Positions 7,182-15,586 of a stretch of DNA of 64,000 nt are shown in pieces. Source of the DNA: Roseinatronobacter domitianus (GTDB lineage Bacteria; Pseudomonadota; Alphaproteobacteria; Rhodobacterales; Rhodobacteraceae); assembly GCF_023336755.1 (NCBI RefSeq), contig NZ_JALZWP010000008.1, positions 62,001 to 126,000 of the forward strand, read 5' to 3'. Both the position numbers and the translations under genes were made by a program. The notes beneath the pieces are model-generated. The model searched no databases. It saw only the letters and a list, made by a program, of their open reading frames with translations, and was not told the DNA's origin. The first letter of the stretch is position 1. Each line of letters opens with the position of its first letter.

Positions 7182-8639
7182 ATGACCACCACAGTCATCA
7201 AGAACGGTACCATCGTCACGCATGACCTGACCTACAAGGCCGATGTGCTGATCGAGGGCGGAAAGATCGTTGAGATCGGCCCGAACCTGAAGGGCGACAC
7301 CGAACTCGACGCCACCGACGCCTATGTCATGCCCGGCGGCATTGACCCGCATGTGCACTTGGAAATGCCCTTCATGGGCACTTATTCGACCGACGATTTC
7401 GAATCTGGCACCCGCGCCGCGCTGGCAGGCGGCACCACGATGGTGGTCGATTTCTGCCTGCCGAACCAAGGCGAGAGCCTGCTCGATGCGATCAAGCGCT
7501 GGGACAATAAATCCACCCGCGCGAATTGCGACTACTCGTTCCACATGGCCGTCACATGGTGGGGCGAACAGGTATTCAACGACATGAAGACCGTGATTGA
7601 AGACCGCGGCATCAACACCTTCAAGCATTTCCTTGCCTATAAAGGCGCGCTGATGGTCAATGACGACGAGTTGTATTCCTCGTTCAACCGTCTGGCCGAA
7701 CTGGGCGGCATTGCCATGGTTCACGCCGAAAACGGCGATGTGGTCGCCGAACTGTCCGCCAAGCTGCTGGCGGCAGGCAATACCGGGCCAGAGGCGCATG
7801 CCTATTCCCGCCCCCCGCAGGTCGAGGGTGAGGCTACCAATCGTGCCATCATGATTGCCGATATGGCCGGCGTGCCGCTTTATGTTGTCCACACCTCTTG
7901 CGAGGAAGCGCATGAAGCTATTCGCCGCGCCCGGCAACACGGCAAGCGCGTGTGGGGAGAGCCCCTGATCCAGCACCTTACGTTGGATGATAGTGAATAT
8001 TCCCATCCCGATTGGGACCATGCCGCGCGGCGCGTAATGTCGCCTCCCTTCCGCAACAAGCAGCACCAAGACAGCCTATGGGCCGGGCTGCAATCGGGGT
8101 CGTTGTCTGTGGTGGCTACGGATCACTGTGCCTTCACCACCGAACAGAAACGCTATGGCGTGGGTGACTTTACCAAAATCCCGAATGGCACCGGCGGGCT
8201 TGAAGACCGGATGCCCATGTTGTGGACACACGGGGTCGAAACCGGCCGGCTGACGATGAACGAGTTTGTTGCCGTCACCTCAACCAATATTGCGAAAATC
8301 CTGAACTGCTACCCGCGCAAGGGCGCAATCGCTGTAGGCGCAGATGCCGATATCGTGGTCTGGGACCCTGCAAAAACCAAGACCATAACCGCCAGCGCGC
8401 AGCAATCGGCCATTGATTACAACGTGTTTGAAGGAAAAGCGGTCAAGGGACTGCCGCGCTTCACGCTGACACGCGGGCAAGTTGCCATCCATGACGGAGA
8501 GGTGCGCACGCAGGAAGGCCACGGCCAGTTCATCAAGCGCGCCGGAAACGGCGTGACGAACCGGGCGCTAAGCACATGGAAAGACCTGACCGCGCCACGC
8601 CCCGTGCAGCGCTCGGGCATACCGGCAACGGGGGTGTGA
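7182..8639 (+). CDS. hydA: Dihydropyrimidinase (D-hydantoinase)
   Basis: Cyclic amidohydrolase that opens 5,6-dihydrouracil/dihydrothymine to N-carbamoyl-beta-amino acids, step two of the reductive pathway. The 485-aa protein shows the complete di-zinc set: GGIDPHVHLE, the carboxylated Lys in FKHFLAYKGALM, MVHAENG, YVVHTSC and the Asp in VATDHCAF. AGGAGG precedes the ATG at 7182. Its TGA overlaps the next gene's ATG (TGATG), indicating translational coupling. Full family length. Confidence 0.95.
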   Translation: MTTTVIKNGTIVTHDLTYKADVLIEGGKIVEIGPNLKGDTELDATDAYVMPGGIDPHVHLEMPFMGTYSTDDFESGTRAALAGGTTMVVDFCLPNQGESLLDAIKRWDNKSTRANCDYSFHMAVTWWGEQVFNDMKTVIEDRGINTFKHFLAYKGALMVNDDELYSSFNRLAELGGIAMVHAENGDVVAELSAKLLAAGNTGPEAHAYSRPPQVEGEATNRAIMIADMAGVPLYVVHTSCEEAHEAIRRARQHGKRVWGEPLIQHLTLDDSEYSHPDWDHAARRVMSPPFRNKQHQDSLWAGLQSGSLSVVATDHCAFTTEQKRYGVGDFTKIPNGTGGLEDRMPMLWTHGVETGRLTMNEFVAVTSTNIAKILNCYPRKGAIAVGADADIVVWDPAKTKTITASAQQSAIDYNVFEGKAVKGLPRFTLTRGQVAIHDGEVRTQEGHGQFIKRAGNGVTNRALSTWKDLTAPRPVQRSGIPATGV

Positions 8640-9523
8640 TGCTGGCAGGTCTTGCGGCCTTCACCCTTACGCCAATGGATGCGGATGGGGTGGTCGACAC
8701 CGACCATCTGGGTCGGCTTGTGGCGCGGCTTGCCGCGTCTGGAATGGACTCGATCGGTGTTTTGGGGTCCACCGGCAGCTATATGTATCTGAGCGCCACG
8801 CAGCGCGCTCGGGCCGTTGCGGCGGCAGTCGAGGCTGCGGGGAGCGTGCCTGTTCTAGCCGGGATCGGGGCATTACGCAGCTCTGATGTGATGATCCACC
8901 TGCGCGCGGCAGAGCGCGCGGGCGCAAGCGCCGCACTTCTGGCGCCGGTGTCTTACCTGCCTCTGTCAGAGGCCGATGTGACTGCACTGGTGGACAGCGT
9001 TGCAGCGGCCAGCAGCATTCCGATTTGCCTGTATAACAACCCCGCCACGACTCATTTTACAATGACCGAGGCGCTTGTAACCGCGCTGGCTGCCCATCCG
9101 CAGGTGGGCGCGGTGAAGAACCCGGCTCCGGCAACACTCGCAGCAGCAAAAGCTCAGATCGCGCATTTGCGCGCGCAGACGCGCGACGACTTCGTGCTAG
9201 GGTATTCCGGTGACGCACTGATAAACACGCCGCCCAAGGCTGGTGCAGATGCTTGGTATTCCGTGATCGCGGGTGCTTTACCGCAATTGGCGCAGGACAT
9301 CTGGGCCGCGCGCGGTGACGCGCAACGCCTCGACACACTGCACGCAGAACATGCTGCCCTCTGGGCTCTGTTCAAAGCTCATGGCGGCATTCGCGTGGTC
9401 CCGCATATTCTGGATCTGTTGAAGCTTGGCCCCGCCCCGCTGCCGCTTCCAGTTCAGCCACTTTCCACAGACATCGTCGCCCAGCTTGATGCAGCCCTCG
9501 ACAGAATGAAAGACCCCGCATGA
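8639..9523 (+). CDS. Dihydrodipicolinate synthase / N-acetylneuraminate lyase family protein
   Basis: A 294-aa class I aldolase-family protein. The Schiff-base lysine is visible in VGAVKNPAP and the conserved tyrosine in CLYNNPA; the early substrate-loop signature is diverged (GVLGSTGSYMYLS, instead of GTTGE). The ATG is chosen because it overlaps the dihydropyrimidinase stop in a TGATG, and its own stop overlaps the ABC ATPase start (ATGA), so it is embedded in the operon. True DapA enzymes condense pyruvate with aspartate semialdehyde, but no lysine genes are nearby. Here it may act on an oxo acid or semialdehyde from beta-alanine/beta-aminoisobutyrate breakdown; this is inference only. Confidence 0.85.
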   Translation: MLAGLAAFTLTPMDADGVVDTDHLGRLVARLAASGMDSIGVLGSTGSYMYLSATQRARAVAAAVEAAGSVPVLAGIGALRSSDVMIHLRAAERAGASAALLAPVSYLPLSEADVTALVDSVAAASSIPICLYNNPATTHFTMTEALVTALAAHPQVGAVKNPAPATLAAAKAQIAHLRAQTRDDFVLGYSGDALINTPPKAGADAWYSVIAGALPQLAQDIWAARGDAQRLDTLHAEHAALWALFKAHGGIRVVPHILDLLKLGPAPLPLPVQPLSTDIVAQLDAALDRMKDPA

Positions 9524-10296
9524 GCGCAGTCATCTCGGCCCAGAACCTGTCGCTGACCTTCCAGACCAACGATGGCCCGGTCCATGCCCTGAAAGATGTG
9601 GACTTGACCATAGAGCCGGGCGAATTCGTGTCCTTCATCGGGCCGTCCGGCTGCGGCAAGACGACTTTCTTGCGCTGCATCGCGGGACTGGAGACGCCGA
9701 CGGCGGGCATGCTCCGCGTTAATGGCATGACCCCGGACGAAGCGCGCCGCAACCGCGCCTATGGCTATGTGTTCCAGAGTGCTGGGCTTTATCCCTGGCG
9801 CACGATCGGCGGCAATATCCGCCTGCCGCTGGAGATTATGGGTTATGCCAAATCGGACATGGCCGACCGAGTGCAGCATGTGCTGAAACTGGTTGAACTT
9901 GACGGCTTCGAGAGAAAATTCCCCTGGCAGCTTTCGGGCGGAATGCAGCAGCGGGCTTCTATCGCGCGGGCGCTGGCCTTCGATGCCGATATTCTGCTGA
10001 TGGACGAGCCGTTCGGGGCGCTGGACGAAATCGTGCGGGACCACCTGAATGAACAGCTTCTGAAGCTCTGGGCCAAGACCGGCAAGACTGTGGGATTTGT
10101 GACGCACTCCATCCCGGAAGCGGTCTATCTGTCGACCAAGATTGTGGTCATGAGCCCAAGACCGGGGCGGATCACGGATGTCATCGAAAGTACGCTTCCG
10201 CGCGAACGACCATTGGATCTGCGCGAAACACCGGAATTTCTGGCGCTCTCGCACCGGGTGCGCGAAGGGCTGCGCGCGGGGCATAGCTATGATTGA
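9520..10296 (+). CDS. ABC transporter ATP-binding protein, NitT/TauT type
   Basis: The 258-aa ATPase of an importer. Walker A GPSGCGKTT, Q-loop in YVFQSAGLYPW, signature LSGGMQQRASIARAL, Walker B ILLMDEPFGALDE and the switch histidine in FVTHSIPEA are all present, in the arrangement of SsuB/TauB/ThiZ ATPases. It starts within an ATGA overlap with the aldolase-family gene. Two permeases and a periplasmic binding protein follow, making a complete importer. Expected at the inner face of the membrane. Confidence 0.93.
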   Translation: MSAVISAQNLSLTFQTNDGPVHALKDVDLTIEPGEFVSFIGPSGCGKTTFLRCIAGLETPTAGMLRVNGMTPDEARRNRAYGYVFQSAGLYPWRTIGGNIRLPLEIMGYAKSDMADRVQHVLKLVELDGFERKFPWQLSGGMQQRASIARALAFDADILLMDEPFGALDEIVRDHLNEQLLKLWAKTGKTVGFVTHSIPEAVYLSTKIVVMSPRPGRITDVIESTLPRERPLDLRETPEFLALSHRVREGLRAGHSYD

Positions 10297-10312
10297 CACA
10301 TATGCGATACCC

Positions 10313-10380
10313 GCCCCGGACTTGATCCGGGGCCTTTTGGCTCACGGCCGATCCATGAGGCCCCGGATCAAGTCCGGGGC
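10313..10380. repeat. Inverted pair of REP-like palindromes between ABC ATPase and permease genes
   Basis: Copies at 10313-10334 and 10359-10380 in opposite orientation, identical to the pair at 6736-6799 apart from the spacer. They fill the only large gap in the transporter operon; the second ends 12 bases before the permease ATG. Confidence 0.9.
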
Positions 10381-10391
10381 AGGGCGTGACC

Positions 10392-11324
10392 ATGCGTAAC
10401 TTCTTGCCCATTCTCGCCGTGTTGGGCGGAATCGTCTTGCTCTGGTATCTTGCCGTCGCGCCGATGAATATCCGCGTGGCACTGGACCAGGCTGAACGTG
10501 CGGGGGCTGTGATCGTTCCCGAAGGCTCGGTGGCGCGGCGCGCTGTGCCTGCCTTGAAACTGATGATCGACAATAGCGACCATGTCACCGCGGGCTACCA
10601 GCTTGACCGCCCACGCTTGCCGACGCCGGCACAGGTCGGGCAGGAATTCTGGAAAACCACGGGCGAGATGGCGCTCAATGGTCGCGCCTGGTCCAAGCGA
10701 TCGCTGATCTATCACGCGTGGATCACATTGCAATCCACGCTTTGGGGCTTTGCGCTGGGCACCACGATCGGCATTCTGGGCGCGGTCGCCATCGTCTACA
10801 GCCGCGTGGCCGATATGAGTCTGATGCCTTGGGCGATCATCAGCCAGACTATCCCCATTGTTGCCCTAGCGCCCATGATCATCGTCGTGTCTTCGCAATT
10901 GGGCGTCGACGGACGCGGGTTTCCCAAAGCGATCATCTCAGCCTATCTGTGCTTCTTCCCGGTCCTCGTGGGCATGGTCAAAGGGCTGCGCGCCCCGGAA
11001 ACCAGCCAGCTTGACCTGTTGAAAACCTATGACGCGAATGGATGGCAGAGCTTCTTCAAACTGCGCCTGCCAGCGTCCCTGCCGTTTCTGTTTACGTCGC
11101 TCAAGGTCGGGGTCGCGGCGGCGCTGGTCGGCACCATCGTTGGTGAGCTGCCGACCGGAGCGATTTCCGGTCTTGGGGCGCGTATCCTCATTGGCGATCA
11201 GTTCGGCACGCCGCTTGCGATATGGTCGGCCCTGTTTGCCGCGGCAATCCTTGCGGGCCTTCTGGTCACGCTGCTGGACCTCTTGCAACGCATCGCATTG
11301 GGCCGGATGGGGGCTCCTTCATGA
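10392..11324 (+). CDS. ABC transporter permease, NitT/TauT (ThiX-like) type, first
   Basis: A 310-aa inner-membrane permease with an N-terminal membrane anchor, a longer periplasmic stretch (residues about 25-95) and then the BPD_transp_1 core. The EAA-like loop reads DANGWQSFFKLRLPASLPFL. ATG 10392 has an AGGG ribosome site at good distance; an in-frame GTG at 10386 is the alternative. The stop overlaps the next permease start (ATGA). It forms the channel with the following gene. The periplasmic insertion is not typical of SsuC/TauC and could reflect a specialised substrate. Confidence 0.9.
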   Translation: MRNFLPILAVLGGIVLLWYLAVAPMNIRVALDQAERAGAVIVPEGSVARRAVPALKLMIDNSDHVTAGYQLDRPRLPTPAQVGQEFWKTTGEMALNGRAWSKRSLIYHAWITLQSTLWGFALGTTIGILGAVAIVYSRVADMSLMPWAIISQTIPIVALAPMIIVVSSQLGVDGRGFPKAIISAYLCFFPVLVGMVKGLRAPETSQLDLLKTYDANGWQSFFKLRLPASLPFLFTSLKVGVAAALVGTIVGELPTGAISGLGARILIGDQFGTPLAIWSALFAAAILAGLLVTLLDLLQRIALGRMGAPS

Positions 11325-12166
11325 TGGCCCTCATCCTTGCCTTGCTGTTTTGGATCGCGGCATGGGGCTGCAATATCTGGCTGGCCAATTCGCGCTGGCG
11401 CGGCACACGCGCAGTGCGGATTATCGTGCCAGTGCTGTTCGGTATAACCTTGCTGGTTCTGTGGGAAGGTATCGTGCGTGGGCTGGGGGTCAGCCAAGTG
11501 ATCTTGCCCGCGCCAAGCCTTGTCGCACAAACTTTCGCCACATCGCTCGACATTCTGTGGACCGACTTTGTGCAAACCGTGGTGAAAGGTGCCTTCCGGG
11601 GGTTCGCCATCGGGGCAATCGCGGCCGTCCTATGCGCGATCGCAATCGACCGCTCGGCCTTTCTGACCCGTGGCTTGCTGCCCATCGGAAATTTCCTCGC
11701 CGCGCTGCCCATCGTCGGGGTTGCACCTATCATGGTCAATTGGTTCGGCTTTGACTGGCAGTCGAAAGCTGCCGTGGTGGTGGTAATGGTGTTCTTCCCG
11801 ATCCTGGTGAACACCGTGCAGGGGCTGAAGGCCAGCGACACGATGCAGCGCGATCTGATGCGCACCTACGCGGCAAGCTATTTCCAGACCCTGCTCAAGC
11901 TGCGCCTGCCTGCGGCCATGCCGTTCATCTTCAACGGATTGAAAATTGCGACCACACTGGCGTTGATTGGCGCTATAGTTGCTGAATATTTCGGCTCTCC
12001 GACGCGCGGCATGGGTTTTCGCATCTCTACCGCCGTGGGCAGCTTGTCGATTGATCTGGTTTGGGCTGAAATTGCTGTCGCCGCGCTTGTGGGAACCAGC
12101 GCCTACGGCATTACAGCTTGGATCGAACGCAAGGTGACGTTCTGGCACCCATCTCATCGTAACTAA
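11321..12166 (+). CDS. ABC transporter permease, NitT/TauT (ThiX-like) type, second
   Basis: A 281-aa membrane permease with about six to seven helices and the EAA loop AASYFQTLLKLRLPAAMPFI, partner of the preceding permease. The start at 11321 uses the ATGA overlap with the upstream stop; a longer open frame back to 11222 lies inside the previous gene and is not credible. The binding-protein gene follows after 26 bases. Confidence 0.92.
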   Translation: MMALILALLFWIAAWGCNIWLANSRWRGTRAVRIIVPVLFGITLLVLWEGIVRGLGVSQVILPAPSLVAQTFATSLDILWTDFVQTVVKGAFRGFAIGAIAAVLCAIAIDRSAFLTRGLLPIGNFLAALPIVGVAPIMVNWFGFDWQSKAAVVVVMVFFPILVNTVQGLKASDTMQRDLMRTYAASYFQTLLKLRLPAAMPFIFNGLKIATTLALIGAIVAEYFGSPTRGMGFRISTAVGSLSIDLVWAEIAVAALVGTSAYGITAWIERKVTFWHPSHRN

Positions 12167-12192
12167 AACCATAACCAGCAAGGGGGAAGACC

Positions 12193-13176
12193 ATGAAACT
12201 GAAAACAACACTGACCGGGGCGGCGCTGTCGCTTGTCGCGGGCACGGCATTTGCCGATGACGTCACGCTGCAATTGAAATGGGTGACGCAAGCCCAGTTC
12301 GCGGGCTATTACGTCGCGCTTGAAAACGGCTTCTACGAAGAAGAAGGTCTGAATGTTACCATCCTTCCCGGTGGTCCCGACATTGCGCCGACACAGGTGC
12401 TGGCCGGTGGCGGCGCCGATGTAACGGTGGAATGGATGCCTGCCGCCTTGGCGGCGCGCGAAAAGGGCCTGCCAATGGTCAATATCGCGCAGCCCTTCAA
12501 GTCTTCGGGGATGATGCTGACCTGCCGCAAGGATGCCGGCATCGAAACCACAGAGGATTTCGCGGGCAACACGCTTGGCGTCTGGTTCTTCGGCAACGAA
12601 TTTCCATTCCTGAGCTGGATGAGCCAGCTTGGCATCTCGACCGAGGGCGGCGATGCCGGGGTCGAGGTTCTGCGCCAGGGGTTCAACGTAGACCCGCTGC
12701 TGAATGGTCAGGCGGCCTGTATCTCGACCATGACGTATAACGAATACTGGCAGGTGATCGACGGCGGCCTGACCCCGGACGATCTTGTTACTTTCAAATA
12801 TGAAGATCAGGGCGTCGCAACACTGGAAGACGGCCTGTATGTGCTGGAAGAGAACCTTGCCGATCCGGCTTTCGTGGACCGGATGGAACGGTTTGTGCGT
12901 GCCTCGATGCGCGGATGGAAATGGGCCGAAGTGAACCCCGAGGATGCGGCGATGATCGTGCTCGAATACGACCAGACCGGCGCGCAGACCGAACAGCATC
13001 AGGTGCGGATGATGGGTGAGGTCGCGAAGCTGACGGCCGGGTCCAACGGGGCGCTTGATCCTGCGGACTATGCGCGCACCGTTGCCTCGCTTCTGGCCGG
13101 TGGGTCTGATCCTGTCATCAGCCAAGAGCCGGAAGGTGCGTGGACCCACGCCATCACCGACGCGGCGCTGAACTAA
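12193..13176 (+). CDS. ABC transporter substrate-binding protein, NMT1/THI5-like
   Basis: A 327-aa periplasmic protein with a Sec signal peptide (Lys-rich start, Ala/Leu core, cleavage near GTAFA-DD). The NMT1/ThiY motif LQLKWVTQAQFAGYYVALE and GFYEEEGLNV..GG are clear. A GGGGGAA ribosome site precedes the ATG. Homologues bind hydroxymethylpyrimidine-type compounds (ThiY), riboflavin or other small molecules. Here the gene closes the RutR-linked pyrimidine operon, so a pyrimidine base or a hydantoin-like derivative is the first guess. However, a TPP-controlled thiamin salvage operon lies convergently 160 bases away, so HMP is a real alternative. Confidence 0.92.
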   Translation: MKLKTTLTGAALSLVAGTAFADDVTLQLKWVTQAQFAGYYVALENGFYEEEGLNVTILPGGPDIAPTQVLAGGGADVTVEWMPAALAAREKGLPMVNIAQPFKSSGMMLTCRKDAGIETTEDFAGNTLGVWFFGNEFPFLSWMSQLGISTEGGDAGVEVLRQGFNVDPLLNGQAACISTMTYNEYWQVIDGGLTPDDLVTFKYEDQGVATLEDGLYVLEENLADPAFVDRMERFVRASMRGWKWAEVNPEDAAMIVLEYDQTGAQTEQHQVRMMGEVAKLTAGSNGALDPADYARTVASLLAGGSDPVISQEPEGAWTHAITDAALN

Positions 13177-13185
13177 GATATGAGG

Positions 13186-13215
13186 GGGCGAGGGTCTGGA
13201 CCCTCGCCCGTTCTT
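13186..13215 (+). terminator. Hairpin at the end of the ABC transporter operon
   Basis: A perfect 11-bp stem GGGCGAGGGTC-TG-GACCCTCGCCC (13186-13209) followed by a short T-containing stretch, 10 bases after the binding-protein stop. The T-run is weak, but the position between two convergent operons suggests a terminator, perhaps acting on both strands. Confidence 0.7.
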
Positions 13216-13338
13216 GGCAAAGCAGTCACGCGCCAGCCTGCAACGGCAGCTTCTATGCAAGGATGGCGCGCCTGCCGACCAATGCGACGGTTGGGCGGTG
13301 GGCGTATCGCACCGCGCAGTATGCCGCCGGGCAGACTG

Positions 13339-14103
13339 TCAGTCGCAGACCAGCCCACCATCGACGACAAGGTTTTGTCCCGTCACTGCACGCGCCCAGG
13401 GGCTTGCAAAAAACAGCACCGCATCTGCCATGTCTTCGGGTGTTGTCACTTTGCCCAACGGTGTCTGCGCCGCGATCATGTCGAACACGGCATCGGGTGT
13501 CGCGGCACTGGCGTCGGTGGTGCGCAGCAACCCGCCCGAGACCATGTTGACGGTCACCCCCATCGGTCCAAGCTCCTTTGCCGCCGTGCGGGTGAACGCC
13601 AGCAGCGCGGCCTTGGCGGCGGTATAATCGTGATAGGGCACAACTGGGTTTTGCAGTAGGTTGGTGCCAATCGTGACCACGCGCCCGTGGCGCTGTTTCG
13701 TGAAATGCGGGAGCAGCGCCTGAATGCAGTTCAGCGCCCCACCTACTGCGGTTCTGGCCTGATCGTTCATTTGCGACCATGCCAGCCGGTCCAGAGTGCT
13801 GCGCGCATCGCCATTGAAGCTGTAATCAGACAGCGCGTTATGCACCAGAATATCGGGCGCCCCGAACCGTTCCGTGATGTGTTCGACCATCTCGGCCACT
13901 TGCGCGGGATCGGTAACATCGCCCTGAAATGCAGCCGCGCGCGGCCCAAGTTCTTGGGCCAGGGCTGCGGCAGATTCGGCGCTGCGGCGGTAGTTAATGG
14001 CAACGCGCGCGCCTTCTTTGGCAAATGCGCGCGCGATAGCGGCCCCAAGGCCACGGCCTGCGCCGGTGACAAGAACAGTCTGGTCTGACAAGGCGTGTGT
14101 CAT
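13339..14103 (-). CDS. Short-chain dehydrogenase/reductase, last gene of the thiamin salvage operon
   Basis: A 254-aa Rossmann-fold oxidoreductase, FabG-like. The nucleotide motif is VTGAGRGLG and the catalytic YxxxK is YTAAK. Thirteen residues before the tyrosine, where SDRs normally have the catalytic serine, the sequence reads IGTNLLQ, so Thr (or Asn) replaces it. The C-terminal GQNLVVDGG is normal. Its start overlaps the tenA stop (ATGA), placing it under the upstream TPP riboswitch. No thiamin enzyme of this type is established; oxidation or reduction of a pyrimidine or thiazole alcohol/aldehyde is a possible role. Confidence 0.85.
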   Translation of the reverse strand: MTHALSDQTVLVTGAGRGLGAAIARAFAKEGARVAINYRRSAESAAALAQELGPRAAAFQGDVTDPAQVAEMVEHITERFGAPDILVHNALSDYSFNGDARSTLDRLAWSQMNDQARTAVGGALNCIQALLPHFTKQRHGRVVTIGTNLLQNPVVPYHDYTAAKAALLAFTRTAAKELGPMGVTVNMVSGGLLRTTDASAATPDAVFDMIAAQTPLGKVTTPEDMADAVLFFASPWARAVTGQNLVVDGGLVCD

Positions 14104-14786
14104 GCAATCTCTCCGGTTAGGGTGGGGTTTGGCCATTCACGCATGGCCCATGCGCTGTCCCAAAAGCCCCACTCCAGCAATGTGCTGCGCGCATAGAGCG
14201 CATACATACTGTCGCGGGTCGGGTCAGTTGCCGCGTCATGCAGCCGCTCGGCCAGGGCGCAGGTCTGCTCCACCGCAGCGTCAAAACTGTCGCTGACATA
14301 GGTCTCTATCCAAGCGCGATAGGGATTATCGGGCGTGGCGCGCGCATGAATGTCGCGCCCCACGTCACGGTAAACCCAGAAACACGGCAGCACTGCCGCG
14401 ACGCTTTCGGCGGTGCTGCGTGTCGCGGCGGTGGCGATCAGAAAACTAGTGTAATGGTCGCAAGCCGGGCTGGGCCGGGTTGCCGCGAACTGGTCCTGAT
14501 CCACGCCGAAAAGGCCCATGTAATGGGCGTGCAGCTCGCGCTCTGCCTGCAAGGTGCCAGCAGCCGAGGCGGCAAGCTGGCATACGGCCTGCCCATCGGG
14601 CGCGCGCCCGGCAGCCAATGCCAAAGCCCGCGCGAAACCTTCCAGGTAATGCGCATCCTGAATAATGTAGTGCTGAAACGCAGCCCGCGGCAATGACCCA
14701 TCGGCAAGGCCGCGGTTAAAGGGCATGCCTCGGATCGTCTTGCAAAGCGGGGCGGTTTGGGCCAGCGCCCGTGTCATGAAGCTCAT
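14100..14786 (-). CDS. tenA: Aminopyrimidine aminohydrolase / thiaminase II (TenA)
   Basis: The 228-aa TenA-fold hydrolase converts aminomethyl-pyrimidine from degraded thiamin to HMP. Cys135 lies in AVLPCFWVY, matching the position of the nucleophile in Bacillus TenA, so this is the cysteine-containing class. The family opening (PFNRGLADGSLP, HYIIQDAHYL) and C-terminal ARSTLLEWGFWDSA helix are present. ATGA overlaps on both sides (thiD upstream, SDR downstream) show tight coupling. Confidence 0.94.
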   Translation of the reverse strand: MSFMTRALAQTAPLCKTIRGMPFNRGLADGSLPRAAFQHYIIQDAHYLEGFARALALAAGRAPDGQAVCQLAASAAGTLQAERELHAHYMGLFGVDQDQFAATRPSPACDHYTSFLIATAATRSTAESVAAVLPCFWVYRDVGRDIHARATPDNPYRAWIETYVSDSFDAAVEQTCALAERLHDAATDPTRDSMYALYARSTLLEWGFWDSAWAMREWPNPTLTGEIA

Positions 14787-15586
14787 GTCTGTGTAACTTT
14801 CAAAGCATGGAAATGGTGTGTCGGGCCGTGCCCTTGCCCGACCGAGAGTGCACCCGAATGGCGGATGGCCCCGGACACATAGGCTTTTGCCCCGATGCAG
14901 GCCTGAGGCAGCGCCTGTTTATGGCCCAACAAGGTGGCAAGTGCAGAGGACAGGGTGCAGCCGGTGCCATGCGTGCGCCGCGTGTCATGGCGCGGCCCCG
15001 GCAGCCACGTTTGCCCGTCTGCCGTTGCCAGAAGGTCCGGACAATCCCGGCCCGGCAGATGCCCGCCCTTCAGCAACACCGCCTTCGGCCCAAGCGCCAA
15101 TAGGGCTTGCGCCTGCGATTCCATCTGGTCGCGCGTGTCCGCTTCGGCCTGCCCTAGCAAGTCGGCGGCTTCTGGCAGGTTGGGGGTGATAACGCTGGCC
15201 ATGGATAGCGCCGCGCGCAAGGCTGCAACCGCATCGGCTTGCAGCAACCGGTCGCCGCCTTTGGCAACCATGACAGGGTCCAGAACCACGGGCACGTCAA
15301 GCCCGTCCAGCGCCAAGCGCGCCGTATTGACCATCTCGGCGCTGCCCAACATGCCGATCTTGACGGCATCTATGCGGATGTCGGCACGCAGGGCCGCGAT
15401 CTGTTGGGTGACGAAATCTGGCGCGACCATCTGGACTGCTTGCACGCCTTGGGTGTTCTGTGCCGTCAGGGCGGTGATTGCGGCCATGGCATACCCACCA
15501 TTTGCCGAAATCGCCTTGATATCGGCCTGTATACCGGCACCGCCGGACGGGTCCGACCCGGCAATGGACAAGATATTCGGGATCAT
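14783..15586 (-). CDS. thiD: Hydroxymethylpyrimidine/phosphomethylpyrimidine kinase
   Basis: Phosphorylates HMP and HMP-P in thiamin synthesis and salvage. The 267-aa ribokinase-fold protein begins MIPNILSIAGSDPSGGAGIQAD. It has the conserved NGGYAMAAITALTAQNT and the C-terminal anion hole in RTHGTGCTLSSALA. ATG 15586 gives an ATGA overlap with the thiE stop and is preferred to an in-frame ATG four codons earlier. Second step of the salvage route supplied by TenA. Confidence 0.95.
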   Translation of the reverse strand: MIPNILSIAGSDPSGGAGIQADIKAISANGGYAMAAITALTAQNTQGVQAVQMVAPDFVTQQIAALRADIRIDAVKIGMLGSAEMVNTARLALDGLDVPVVLDPVMVAKGGDRLLQADAVAALRAALSMASVITPNLPEAADLLGQAEADTRDQMESQAQALLALGPKAVLLKGGHLPGRDCPDLLATADGQTWLPGPRHDTRRTHGTGCTLSSALATLLGHKQALPQACIGAKAYVSGAIRHSGALSVGQGHGPTHHFHALKVTQT

